Shown here: in pieces, positions 27,213 through 37,520 of the stretch
Position numbering within the stretch: position 1 is the stretch's first letter
How the letters are laid out: every line of letters starts with the position of its first letter
From: JAOUEA01 sp963810915
Lineage (GTDB): Bacteria; Actinomycetota; UBA4738; HRBIN12
NCBI GenBank assembly: GCA_963810915.1
Contig: CAWEPH010000006.1
Span: 248,001 to 312,000 of the forward strand
DNA length: 64,000 nt
Direction of reading: 5' to 3'
Translations under genes and position numbers: made by a program
The notes under the pieces: generated by a model
What the model was told of the DNA's origin: nothing
Seen by the model: the letters and a program-made list of their open reading frames with translations, nothing else
The model's database searches: none

Positions 27213-28887
27213 CTACCTGCTCAGCGTCTCGAACGAGCGGTACCAGCGGCCGCCGTTGAACTCCGCCACCGCCGCCTTGCCGTCGAGGACGCGGTCGAAG
27301 CGGATCCGCCGCGGCGTCCAGGCCTCCCCCACCGCGAACCAGCCCTCCTCGAGCGGCGTGAGCTCGTCCTCCCCGCCCAACTCGCCCTCCCGCGGCCAGA
27401 TCAGGGCGAGGCGCCCCTTCCGCAGCACGATGCGCATCACCTCGCCCCACGGGATGTTGCTCCGGTAGACGCCCGGGAACGCCTCCCACGCGACGGGGTG
27501 CGGCTCGGGATCCGGGCCCGCGTAGCGACTCGCCCCTGAACCACTCGTCGCCGTGGAACGCTTCCACCACACGGCCCTCGCGATCACGGCCGAATCGCAG
27601 GGCGAAGCGGTCGAGCGAGCCGTGCGGCACGAGGAACGCATCGCCCGGCGCCTCCAGCGGGTCCTGCTGCAGCACGACCCCGACCGGCCCGACCTTCAAC
27701 CGGACCCGGTCACCGTCTTCCACCGACGATCTCGAGCGTCCGCGTGTCCCCGACGAACACACCCGCGAAGTCCGCGGCCTTCGGATGGGCCTCCGGGTCG
27801 CGCGGGAGCGGTTCCTCGGGGAGCACCTCGCCGCCCAGGCTCGCCCGCACGGCGTCCAGGGCGTAGTCGGCCACCGCCCGCATGCTCCCGTAGCCGTTCT
27901 GCAGCACGACGCAGCCGAGTCCCTCGCTCCGGGAGGGTGCAGCAGCAGCGCCGTGTACCCGACCATCCCCCCGGTGTGCGCGATGAACCGTCGGTGAGGC
28001 CCCGGGCTTCTCCACCGCGAGCCCGTACGCGTAGTGCGCGTACGCGCCGTCCGGATCGTCGAGATCCTCGATGTGTGGGGTGGTGAGCTGCGCGAAGCGC
28101 CGCGCGCCGACAGGACGGGACCGTCCGGACCCGCGCCGCCGTTGAGGAGGAAGCGGGCGTAGGCGCTCATGTCGATGCACGTTCGACACGATGCTCCCGT
28201 CGGCCGTGTTGGAGACGAGCCAGGTCGCCGGGCACGAGCGGGATGCGTGAGCTGCGGCGGTCGGTCATAGACCATCGGCTCGTAGCCGGTGGCGAGGTCC
28301 AGGCGCGCCTCGTCCGTGATGGCCGCCACCGACGACGCCATCCCGAGCGGCGCCAGCAGACGCTGATGCAGCAGGTCGTGGATCGGCGTGCCGGTCACCC
28401 GCTCGAGGGCCAGCCCCACCAGCTTGTACGCGTCGTTGGAATACCAGAAGTGCTCCCCCGGAGCGAACGTGGGCGCCAGGTCGCGCAGGTTGGCGGCCGC
28501 GCCCCATCCGGTGGGCGCGTCCTCGGTTCCCATCGGGAGACCGCTCCCGTGCGTGAGGAGGTGATGCAGCGTGATGGGGCCGAACGGCTCGGAGAGCTCC
28601 AGCCAGGGCAGGATCTCGTTGATGCTCACGTGCAGGTCCAGCCGCCCCTCCTCGACCTCCTGCATCACCACGGCCGCCGCGAACGACTTGGAGATCGAGC
28701 CGATCTCGAAGCGGGTCTCGGGCTTCACCGGCTGGCCGGAGGCGGCGTCGGCGAAGCCGCGCACCGCGACCCCGAGGATCTCCTCGCGATCGGTGACCGC
28801 GAGCGCGATGCCGCCCGCATGGCTCACCGGGAGGTGGTGCTCGAGGGCGGCCCCGATCCGCTCGAACGCCTCGCTGAGACCGGGCAT
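27213..28887 (-). CDS. beta-lactamase-family serine hydrolase (several frameshifts)
   Basis: About 555 residues in pieces. The N-terminal 230 residues are a class C beta-lactamase/DD-peptidase-like domain with SxxK in GSISKSFAAAV, the Tyr motif in YSNDAYKLVGLALE and LTHGSGLP. A C-terminal beta-rich extension (PLDAPGDAFLVPHG, AFPGVYRSNIPWGEVMRI) ends at WYRSFETLSR. Frames change near 28230, 28180, 28110, 27930, 27715 and 27525, consistent with sequence error rather than decay because every piece is well preserved. There is no signal peptide, so it may be a cytoplasmic esterase or peptidase. It converges on fabF and is separated from ndk by a short overlap. Confidence 0.78.
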
Positions 28888-28903
28888 CGGCGGCGCGCCC
28901 GAC

Positions 28904-29308
28904 CTAGCCGAAGAACAGCTTGAGTTCGCGCGCGGCCGACTCCGCCGAGTCGGAACCGTGCACGATGTTCTCGCCGATCTGGGTCGCGAAGTCGCCGCGG
29001 ATCGAACCGGGCGGGGCATCCACCGGGTTGGTCGGCCCCATCAGCGTGCGCCAGCAGGTGATGGCGTCCTCGCCGGTGATCTTCCCCACCACGACCGGGC
29101 CGCCGGTGATGAAGTCCACCAGCTCGCCGAAGAACGGCTTGTCGCGATGCTCGCCGTAGTGCTCCTCGGCCGTCTCGCGGGGGATCGTGAACAGCTTGAG
29201 TTCCTCGATCGTCAGACCCTTGGCCTCGACGCGGCGGAGCACCTCGCCGACCAGGCCGCGCTGCACGCCGTCCGGTTTCACGATGAGCAGGGTGGATTCG
29301 ATCGTCAT
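28904..29308 (-). CDS. ndk: nucleoside diphosphate kinase
   Basis: A 134-residue enzyme that balances NTP pools. The N-terminus TLLIVKPDGVQRGLVGE and the active-site NIVHGSDS (phospho-His 117) are diagnostic. ATG at 29308 overlaps the folC stop by ATGA. The order valS-folC-ndk is the standard actinobacterial arrangement. Confidence 0.97.
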   Translation of the reverse strand: MTIESTLLIVKPDGVQRGLVGEVLRRVEAKGLTIEELKLFTIPRETAEEHYGEHRDKPFFGELVDFITGGPVVVGKITGEDAITCWRTLMGPTNPVDAPPGSIRGDFATQIGENIVHGSDSAESAARELKLFFG

Positions 29309-30608
29309 CTCGCGTCTCCTGAGGAAGGCAGGCCGAGCGCCCGCCGAGCGTCCGCGACAGTGTACAGAGAGCCCGTCACCAGGATGAGGTCGCCCTCGTC
29401 CGCGGCCGCGCGCGCCGCGTCGAGCGCCTCGGCGACCGACGCGAAGACCGCCACCGACTTGCCCTCGGCGCCCAACCGATCGGCGATCGGGGCCGCATCT
29501 CCGCTGCGTTCGCTCTCGTTCCTGGCGGCGTAGGCGACATCGGTCACGGGAGCGAGCTCCCTGATGATGCCGTCCAGGTTCTTGTTGCCGCTCACCGAGA
29601 TCACGAGGTGCAGGCGATCCCAGATGAAGAACTCGCGCAGCGCCGCGGCGAGCGCCTCGGCCGCAGCCGGATTGTGTGCGCCGTCGAGCATGATCGTCGG
29701 CGTGCGCGCGACGACCTCCATGCGTCCCGGCCAGCGCACGCCGGCCAGCGCCTCACGCGTCGGTTCGAGATCGAGGGCCCCGCCCACGAAGGCTTCGAAC
29801 GCGACCACCGCGGCGGCCGCGTTGCGTGCGGCGTGCTCGCCGAACAGCGGGAGGTAGAGGTCGTCGTAGGTGGCGAACGAGGCCGCGCACGACGAGCGAT
29901 TGACCCCCCACGGCCTGGAGCCGCTCCTCGACCTCCCAGTCGCGGAACTCGAGCTCCAGCTCGCTCCCCGTCTTCGCGCAGCGCTCCTCGATGACGGACA
30001 TGGCCTCGGCGTCCTGCTCGCGGACGATCGCGACCTTGCCCTCCTTGATGATGCCCGCCTTCTCCCGAGCGACCTCGGCCACGGTCGAGCCGAGCTCCGG
30101 GTGGTCGAGCGCGATCGGGCGTGAGCACGGCGACGTCACCGGCCACGAGGTTCGTCGCGTCCCAGAGCCCGCCCATCCCCACCTCGAAGACGCCGAGCCC
30201 CACCGGCTTGTCGGCGAACCAGAGGTAGGCGAGCGCGGTGAGCGCCTCGAAGTACGTGACGCGCTCCTCCGCCTCCTCGTCGACGAGGCGCAGGAACGGC
30301 AGGAGGTGCTCGTACTCCTCGGCGAACGCGGCGCGCGTCATGTCCTGGCCGCACACGGAGAGTCGCTCCGTGACCTCGAGGAGGTGGGGCGAGGTGTAGA
30401 GCCCCGTGGTGAGGCCATGCGCACAGGCGAGGGCGGCGACCACCTTGGCCGCGGTGCCCTTCCCGTTCGTGCCCGTCACATGGATCGTGGGGTAGGCGAG
30501 CTGGGGATCGTCCAGGAGCGTGGCCAGGCGCATGATCCGGGAGAGGTCCGGGATCATGCGGGTCTCGCGGCGCGCGTCCAGCTCGGCGAGGGCATCCTCG
30601 TAGCGCAT
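29305..30608 (-). CDS. folC: folylpolyglutamate/dihydrofolate synthase (frameshifted)
   Basis: Adds glutamate to folates. Start MRYEDALAELDARRETRM at ATG 30608. The Mur-ligase P-loop is HVTGTNGKGT, then GLGVFEVGMGGLWDATN. The C-terminal domain has IMLDGAHNPAAAEAL. Frames break near 30125, 29900 and 29800, with every segment conserved, so it is scored as a gene with sequence errors. It lies 10 bases after valS and is coupled to ndk by ATGA. Given the corrinoid C1 module elsewhere in the window, folate supply is relevant, but this is a housekeeping gene. Confidence 0.9.
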
Positions 30609-30618
30609 GGCGACCCCC

Positions 30619-33279
30619 TCAGCCCAACTCGGTGAGCTGAACGTCGATCTCGGCGAGTTGGGTAGCGAGACGGTCGTGCTTCGCACGCTCCTGCGCCACG
30701 ACGTCGGGCGCCGCCTTCTGCCGTGAACCCCTCGTTCGCGAGCTTGCGAGCGGAACGCTCGAGCGTGCCCTCTACGTCGGCGCGTTGCTTCGCGAGCCGC
30801 TCACGTTCCGCCGTGACATCGAAGAGGCCCGGCGGCAGCTGCACGTAGCCGTCGTCGAACGTCACCGTGGTCCACCCGGGCCGCTTCTCCGTCGCCGCGT
30901 CCACTACCTCCAGCGAGACACCGGCCAGGCGCACCGCCGATTCCGCCTGCGAGGCAACGGCGCCGATCGAGTCGGTGGGCACGCCCGCGACGGCGTCGAA
31001 CCGTTCCTTCGGCGAGATGCCGTGGCGCGAACGGAACTGCCGCACGGAGGTCACGACCTCCTGCACGAGCCCGAGCGTCCGCTCCGCCTCGGGGTCCTGC
31101 CGGCGCGGAAACCGTTCGGGCCAGGCGGCGAGCGTCAGGGCCTCGGGCTCGGGCACGCCGAGGCGCTGCCAGACCTCCTCGGTGACGAACGGCATGATGG
31201 GGTGCAGCAGTCGCAACGTGCGCTCCAAGACCCAGGCGAGCACCTGCGTGGCATCGCCCTGCTCCTGGGCGTCACCGTCGAGCCTCGCCTTCTCCAGCTC
31301 GAGGCCCCAGTCGCAGAACTCGGACCAGACGAACCGGTACAGGGCCTGGGCGGCGTCCGCGAACCGGTACTCGTCCAAGGCCGCGTCCACCTCGGCCACG
31401 CACGCCTCGTGGCGCGACAGCAGCCAGCGCTCGGCGAGCGTAAGGCGGTCGTCGACCGGCAGCTCGGGCGCGCCACCCGGATAGGCACGCAGGACGAGCC
31501 TCGATGCGTTCCAGAGCTTGTTCGCGAAGTTCCGACCGCCCTCGATTGCCTCCTCAGAGAGCGGGATGTCCTGCTGCCCGCCGGTCGCCGCGCGCGCGAG
31601 CGAGAACCGCAGCGCGTCGGCGCCGTAGCGGTCGATCATCTCCATCGGATCGATCACGTTGCCGAGCGACTTGGACATCTTCCGGCCCTGCTGGTCGCGC
31701 ACGAGCCCGTGGATCACGGCAACCCGGAACGGCACGTCGTCCATCAGGAACAGGCCCGACATGATCATCCGCGCCACCCACAGGTAGAGGATCTCGTACC
31801 CAGTCACGAGCACGGCGTTCGGATAGAAGACGCGCAGGTCCTCGGTGTCTTCGGGCCAGCCCAATGTGGAGAACGGCCACAGCTGCGACGAGAACCACGT
31901 GTCGAGCACGTCCTCGTCCTGGCGCAGCTCGCCTCGGCCGCAATCCGCGCAGGCGGTCGGATCCTCCACCGCGACGGTGACGTGACCGTCCGGGCAGTAC
32001 CAGGCGGGGATCCGATGACCCCACCACAGCTGGCGAGAGATGTTCCAGTCGCGGAGGTTGTCGAGCCACGCCGTGTACGGGCGTCGCCACCGCTCGGGCG
32101 CGAAGCGCACGCGGCCGTCGAGCGCCGCCTCCTTGGCCGGTCCCGTCAACCCGCTCACTTTCACGAACCACTGGAGCCCCGCGATCCACGGCTCGATCTC
32201 AGCGTGACAGCGGTAGCAGTGCCCCACCGCGTGCAGGTACGGGACGTTCCTCGGCCACGAGGAGCCCCGCCGCCTCGAGGTGGTCGCGCACGGCCTTGCG
32301 CGCGGCGTAGCGGTCGAGCCCGCGGAAGGCCTCGGGAACGGCGTCGGTGAGGTGAGCGCTGGCGTCGAAGATATTCATCAGCGGCAAGCCCGGCGCGCTG
32401 CGCGATGTCGAAGTCGTTCGGGTCGTGCGCGGGCGTCACCTTCACGGCGCCCGTGCCGAACTCCCTGTCGACGTGGTGGTCGGCCACGATCGGGATCTCC
32501 CGGCCATCGAAGGGATGGGTGACGGTGCGCCCGACCAGCGAGGCGTACCGCTCGTCGCTCGGGTGAACGGCGATCCCCGTGTCCCCGAGCATCGTCTCGA
32601 CCCGCGTGGTCGCCACCTCGATCGAACCGCTCTGGTCGGTGAGCGGGTAGCGGAACGTCACGAGCTCCCCGGCGACCTCGACGTGCTCGACCTCGGAGTC
32701 CGAGAGCCCCGTGTGATCCGTCGGGCACCAGTTCACGAGGCGCTCGCCGCGATAGATCAGCCCGGCCTCGTACAGGCGGACGAACGCCACGCGCACGGCT
32801 TGCGAGAGCCCGTCGTCCATCGTGAAGCGCTCGCGGCTCCAGTCGCACGAGGCGCCCATCCGCTTGATCTGCTCGACGATCTCTCCGCCGTACTGCTCCT
32901 TCCACGCCCAGACACGCTCCACGAAGGCCTCCCGGCCGAGCTCGCGCCGGTCGATGCCCTCCTCGCGGAGCTTCCGCTCCACGACCACCTGCGTGGCGAT
33001 GCCCGCGTGATCCATCCCGGGCAGCCAGAGCGCCTCGAAGCCCTGCATGCGCGCCCGGCGGATCAACGTGTCCTCGAGCGTGCGACCCAGCGCGTGTCCG
33101 ACGTGCAGCCTGCCGGTCACGTTGGGGGGCGGGATCACGATGCAGTACGGAGGCTTGCCCGACGTGGGGTCGGCGGTGAAGTAGCCGCGCGCGACCCACG
33201 CCTCGGCCCACTTGGGTTCGACCTCCGCGGGGTCGTACCGCGTGGCCATCTCGGCACCGGAGAGCGGTCGGGCGGACAT
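30619..33279 (-). CDS. valS: valyl-tRNA synthetase (three frameshifts)
   Basis: Class I synthetase, about 885 residues. The HIGH-type motif is PNVTGRLHVGHALG, KMSKS is in GRKMSKSLGN, and an editing domain lies between. Zinc-type cysteines are in WYCPDGHVTV and ACADCGRGE. The frame breaks near 32390, 32235 and 30725. The last segment reads in an alternative frame to a coiled C-terminal arm ending at TGA 30619. Start ATG 33279 is taken, and 33249 is also possible. It is first in valS-folC-ndk and is preceded by a strong terminator. Confidence 0.93.
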
Positions 33280-33302
33280 GGCGCCGAGTCTACGAAACGC
33301 GC

Positions 33303-33331
33303 AGAGGGCGGGCCCTTCGGGCCCGCCCTCT
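33303..33331 (-). terminator. hairpin between the HdeD-like gene and valS
   Basis: AGAGGGCGGGCCC pairs with its complement around a three- to four-base TTC(G) loop, about 13 bp. It lies 21 bases after the stop of the upstream minus-strand gene and 24 bases before the valS start, so it ends the former transcript. Confidence 0.75.
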
Positions 33332-33351
33332 GGAGGAGCTGCTCGGTTCGC

Positions 33352-33924
33352 TCAGGCGGCTTCGTGACCCATCTTGCGCACCACGAACGCCAGCGTGATC
33401 TGCGAGATGCCCTTGAAGAGCGCGAGGAAGCCCACCCACAGCAGGATCAGCTCGGCGCGCGCCGGGTACAGCTGCTGCGAGGCCCAGACCGCCAGCAGGA
33501 GGTAGAGGATCCCCAGCACGAGGCTCATCCACCAGAGGTCGTTCACGCCCTTGGTGGCCACGGCCTTCAGGATCTCCATGCCCCCCATCAGGAACAACAA
33601 CAGCCCCAGCACTGAGGCGAGCGCGAAGAACGTGTCGATCGGTTCGAAGAATCCCCAGAGGGCGCCGATGATGAAGAACACGCCCAGGGTGAGATGCAAC
33701 CACTTCCACCCGCCGGTGGATGCCGCCGATGCGGCGAACTCCGTGATGGCCGCGAACAGGAACATCAAGCCGATCAAGACGCCGACCGTGGCGACCGACG
33801 TGGCGGGATTGTTGTTGTAGCGCAGCACCAGCCAGGCGATGAGCAGCCATGCGATGCCCGTCATCAGGAAGATCCACCACATCCTCCCGGCTTCCTGGGC
33901 ATACGCCTTCTCGTCGAGCTCCAT
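33352..33924 (-). CDS. HdeD/DUF308 family membrane protein
   Basis: A 190-residue protein with six evenly spaced hydrophobic helices, for example MWWIFLMTGIAWLLIAWLVL, VATVGVLIGLMFLFAAITEF and WLHLTLGVFFIIGALWGFF. This is the repeated two-helix pattern of DUF308. HdeD of enteric bacteria is linked to acid resistance, but no mechanism is established for actinobacterial relatives. It is a single gene ended by the hairpin at 33303. Confidence 0.78.
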   Translation of the reverse strand: MELDEKAYAQEAGRMWWIFLMTGIAWLLIAWLVLRYNNNPATSVATVGVLIGLMFLFAAITEFAASAASTGGWKWLHLTLGVFFIIGALWGFFEPIDTFFALASVLGLLLFLMGGMEILKAVATKGVNDLWWMSLVLGILYLLLAVWASQQLYPARAELILLWVGFLALFKGISQITLAFVVRKMGHEAA

Positions 33925-34007
33925 GACACGCCTCCCTCAAGGCTCAGGTCCGCGCAGCATCGTCACATCCGTTGAGCCCCGGTTCCAGCACCTGGCCGTT
34001 GTGAGAG

Positions 34008-35402
34008 TCAGGGCTTGGCAGGCGTCGCGGACTCCGCCGCACCCTCGGCCTCGGTCTCCTCCGGTCCGTAGAGCGCAGCGATGCGCCAGACGATCGCGAC
34101 GTAGCCCGCCGCGATCAGCGCCAGGATCAGGAATCCGACCCAGTTCACGTGGAGCCACAGGAGCAGGACGAGCACGACGACGGCCCCGCCCAGCAAGAGC
34201 GCGTCCCTGTGACCCGCGATCCATTCGGTGGAGGCCGAACGGTCCGCGCCGCGGGCGACACCCACGGCGGCGTTGAAGACGTCGCGCACGAAGCCGCGCA
34301 GGCGCACGGCCCATCCGTAGGGTCCCGTGAGGAGCGAGATCACCAGGACGATCAGCGCGATCGCGAGGAGCCACCCGGTGTAGGAGAGCAGGCTGCCCTT
34401 CAGCGCGTTCACGACGGCCTGCACCGCGGCCTGGTTCTCGGGCCTCGCCTTGTCGACGATGTTCCCGGCCTCCGCGATCGCGAGCCGCCGCTCGATCACG
34501 AGGACCACGGCCGAGGCGGCCATGATCTGGATCAGCGTCCGGCGGCGGCGCGGCGAGACCCACATCGCGGCCACGAAGAAGATCACGAACAGCAGCACGA
34601 GCGCGAACACCGCGCGGTTGGCGATGCTGAACGCATCCTGCGCCGCGGCCAGTTGGTTCGAATCGAGGATGACGATCTGCCCGAAGTTGTCAGGGAGCTG
34701 AACCCCCGTCGCCGCCTCGATCTTCTGGATCGCCGCCGACGGGACCTCGTCCGCGGTGATCTGCGGGATGGTGATCGGCCTTCCGACCAGGTCCGACGCG
34801 AGCGTCGAGACCTGTGCCAGCGCATCGTTCACGAGCGGGATCAGGTTAAGAACGACCTTCCCGTTCACCGTGCTGACGATGGAGCCGCCGCCGTTCAGGA
34901 GGTCGACGACCTGCGTTTGCGCGACGCGGTTCGCCGCCTCCCACAGGGTGGCGAAGGCGTCGGTGGCCACCAGCTTCTGGACCTGATCCTGCAGGAAGCC
35001 CTGTACGGCGTTGCTGATGGGGCCGGCGAGGAACACTAGCTTGGGTGCCTTGTCCTGCAAGGCCGTCGTGAGGCGGTCCTGGACGCCGAGCGCCGTGAAG
35101 GCCTCGAGCGTGATCGTGCGCGCGAGGTACTCCTGGACCGCGGGGTCGTGGATCAGCGGTCCCACCGTCGCCACGTAGCGATCGGTGTTGACCGTCGTAC
35201 GCCGCACCCACGCGCCGGGGACGGCGAGCGCGAGGGAGAGCACCGTGAGGATGACCAGGATGACCGCGACCACCTTGCGCGTGCGCCGGCGCCGCTCCGG
35301 CTTGTTCTCCAACTTCTCGACTTCCTGCTGGAGCTCGTCGCGCTCCGCCTGGAGGCGTGCGACCTCCTCGGGCGTCGCGGCCTCGCCGCGTTCCGCTGTC
35401 AC
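34008..35402 (-). CDS. large membrane protein with N-terminal coiled coil
   Basis: A 464-residue protein. A charged coiled coil occupies residues 5-38 (VARLQAERDELQQEVEKLE). A first helix (about 44-66) is followed by a large extracytoplasmic domain (about 70-270) starting with TVNTDRYVATVGPLIHDPAV. Five or so further helices lie in the C-terminal half. Actinobacteria often encode such proteins, but I know of no assigned role. Start GTG 35402. An ATG at 35415 in another frame begins a plausible MSTTG, so the true start could be 13 bases upstream if an indel is present. Confidence 0.65.
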   Translation of the reverse strand: MTAERGEAATPEEVARLQAERDELQQEVEKLENKPERRRRTRKVVAVILVILTVLSLALAVPGAWVRRTTVNTDRYVATVGPLIHDPAVQEYLARTITLEAFTALGVQDRLTTALQDKAPKLVFLAGPISNAVQGFLQDQVQKLVATDAFATLWEAANRVAQTQVVDLLNGGGSIVSTVNGKVVLNLIPLVNDALAQVSTLASDLVGRPITIPQITADEVPSAAIQKIEAATGVQLPDNFGQIVILDSNQLAAAQDAFSIANRAVFALVLLFVIFFVAAMWVSPRRRRTLIQIMAASAVVLVIERRLAIAEAGNIVDKARPENQAAVQAVVNALKGSLLSYTGWLLAIALIVLVISLLTGPYGWAVRLRGFVRDVFNAAVGVARGADRSASTEWIAGHRDALLLGGAVVVLVLLLWLHVNWVGFLILALIAAGYVAIVWRIAALYGPEETEAEGAAESATPAKP

Positions 35403-35535
35403 CGGTCGTGGACATATCGGTGCCTCCTCACATCACGTGCGGTCGTGGGCTGTCATCAAAGCGGGCAACCGTCGCAGGCATCATCCCGCTAGATGGGATG
35501 AGGTTGCTCGGACCGGCAGTGAGGGGGACGAACGG

Positions 35536-36804
35536 TTAGGCGCTGCGCTCTTCGCGCTTGGCACGCTTGCTGGGTGCCTCGCGGGGCACGAGCGTGGGGT
35601 TCACGCCCGTGAGCACGACGTCCTTGTCCACGAGGCACTTCGTGACGTCCTCGCGCGAGGGCAGCTCGTACATCACGTTGAGCAGGACCTCTTCCATGAT
35701 GGCGCGGAGGCCGCGCGCACCCGTGCCGCGCATGATGGCCTGCTCCGAGATGGCCCGCATCGCGTCGTCGGTGAACTCCAACTCCACGCCGTCGAACTCG
35801 AAGAAGCGCTGGTACTGCTTCACCAGGGCGTTCTTGGGCTTGGTGAGGATGTCGACGAGGGCGCCCTCGTCGAGGTTGTCCACGCTGGTGATGACGGGCA
35901 GACGGCCGACGAACTCGGGGATCAGGCCGTACTTCAGGAGATCCTCCGGAAGCACCTTGCCGAGCACCTCACCGATGTCCTTCTCGTCGCTGCGGCGGAT
36001 GTCGGCGCCGAAGCCCACGCCCTTGTTCCCGATCCGGCTCTCGATGATCTTGTCGAGCCCGGCGAAGGCGCCGCCGCAGATGAACAGCACGTTGGTCGTG
36101 TCGATCTGGATGAACTCCTGGTGCGGGTGCTTGCGCCCTCCCTGGGGCGGCACGCTCGCCTGGGTTCCCTCCAGGATCTTCAGCAGGGCCTGTTGCACGC
36201 CCTCGCCGGAGACGTCGCGCGTGATGGACGGGTTCTCGCTCTTACGCGCGATCTTGTCGATCTCGTCGATGTAGATGATGCCGGTCTCGGCCTTCTTGAC
36301 GTCGTAGTCAGCGGCCTGGATCAGCTTCAGCAAGATGTTCTCGACGTCCTCGCCGACGTATCCGGCCTCGGTGAGGGCCGTGGCGTCCGCGATCGCGAAG
36401 GGCACGTTCAGCATGCGGGCGAGCGTCTGGGCGAGGTAGGTCTTCCCGCACCCCGTTGGGCCGAGGATCATGATGTTCGACTTCTGGAGCTCGACCTCGT
36501 CGTTCTTCGCGCCGACCTGGATCCGCTTGTAGTGGTTGTAGACGGCGACCGAGAGCACCTTCTTGGCGCGGTCCTGCCCCACCACGTACTCGTCGAGGAA
36601 GGAGTAGATCTCGGCGGGCTTCGGGAGCTCGTCGAGCTTGAGCTCCGTGGTCTCGGAGAGCTCCTCCTCGATGATCTCGTTACAGAGGTCGATGCATTCG
36701 TCGCAGATGTAGACGCCGGGGCCGGCGATGAGCTTCTTGACCTGCTTCTGACTCTTCCCGCAGAAGGAGCACTTCAGCAGGTCCGACTCTCCGAACTTGG
36801 CCAC
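35536..36804 (-). CDS. clpX: ATP-dependent Clp protease ATP-binding subunit ClpX
   Basis: A 422-residue AAA+ unfoldase that feeds ClpP. N-terminal zinc domain Cys 12, 15, 34 and 37 (CSFCGKSQ, ICDECI). Walker A LGPTGCGKTYLA, Walker B IIYIDEIDKIARK, and the ITRDVSGEGVQQALLK segment. No frameshift. GTG at 36804. It follows clpP by 58 bases that contain a strong hairpin. Confidence 0.97.
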   Translation of the reverse strand: MAKFGESDLLKCSFCGKSQKQVKKLIAGPGVYICDECIDLCNEIIEEELSETTELKLDELPKPAEIYSFLDEYVVGQDRAKKVLSVAVYNHYKRIQVGAKNDEVELQKSNIMILGPTGCGKTYLAQTLARMLNVPFAIADATALTEAGYVGEDVENILLKLIQAADYDVKKAETGIIYIDEIDKIARKSENPSITRDVSGEGVQQALLKILEGTQASVPPQGGRKHPHQEFIQIDTTNVLFICGGAFAGLDKIIESRIGNKGVGFGADIRRSDEKDIGEVLGKVLPEDLLKYGLIPEFVGRLPVITSVDNLDEGALVDILTKPKNALVKQYQRFFEFDGVELEFTDDAMRAISEQAIMRGTGARGLRAIMEEVLLNVMYELPSREDVTKCLVDKDVVLTGVNPTLVPREAPSKRAKREERSA

Positions 36805-36828
36805 CGCACCCCGCCTCTCTCAACGATG

Positions 36829-36856
36829 AACGACCGGGAGCATCCTCCCGGTCGTT
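36829..36856 (-). terminator. intergenic hairpin between clpP and clpX
   Basis: AACGACCGGGAG and CTCCCGGTCGTT form a perfect 12-bp stem with a CATC loop. It begins 7 bases after the clpP stop. It could attenuate tig-clpP transcription into clpX or stabilise the clpP mRNA 3' end. Confidence 0.65.
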
Positions 36857-36862
36857 CGGATA

Positions 36863-37520
36863 CTACGCCCCGGAGGCCGCCGCGGCTGCAAGCTCCGGGG
36901 TGATCCCACGGCTCGTGATGATCTCGTCGACGATCCCGTAGTCCTTCGCCTCGTCCGCCGTGAGGATGAAGTCGCGGTCCGTGTCCTTCGTGACCTTCTC
37001 GATGCTCTGGCCGGTGTGATGCGCGATCAGCTTGTCGAGGAGCTGACGGGAGCGCGTGATCTCCTTGGCCTGGATCTCGATGTCCACCGCCTGACCCTCG
37101 GCGCCCCCGTGCGGCTGGTGCAGGAGCACCCGCGAGTTGGGGAGCGCGAACCTCTTGCCGGCGGCGCCCGCGAGCAGGAGCACGGCGGCGGCCGATGCGG
37201 CCTGGCCCATCACCGTGGTGGCCACGTCGCACTTGATGAACTGCATCGTGTCGTAGATCGCGAACAGCGACGTGATCACGCCGCCGGGCGAGTTGATGTA
37301 CAGGTTGATGTCCTTGTCGGGGTCCTCGGACTCCAGGTGCAGCAACTGGGCCATGATCAGGTTGCCCACGTTGTCGTCGATGGGCGTGCCCAGGAACACG
37401 ATGCGCTCCTTCAAGCAGGCGCGAGTAGATGTCGAAGGACCGCTCGCCCCGGCTGGTCTGCTCCACCACGACGGGCACGAGGTAGTTCTCGGCCTGGTTG
37501 TCGCTGCGCATGTCGGTCAT
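36863..37520 (-). CDS. clpP: ATP-dependent Clp protease proteolytic subunit (one frameshift)
   Basis: A serine protease that forms the chamber used by ClpX. The first 37 residues (from ATG 37520, NYLVPVVVEQTSRGERSFDI) are one frame away from the rest, which continues KERIVFLGTPIDDNVGNLIM. One extra T near 37413 accounts for the shift. Catalytic Ser is in GQAASAAAVLL (the usual Met-Gly is Ala-Ala) and His in VLLHQPHGG. It is adjacent to the tig stop codon, giving tig-clpP-clpX. Confidence 0.94.
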
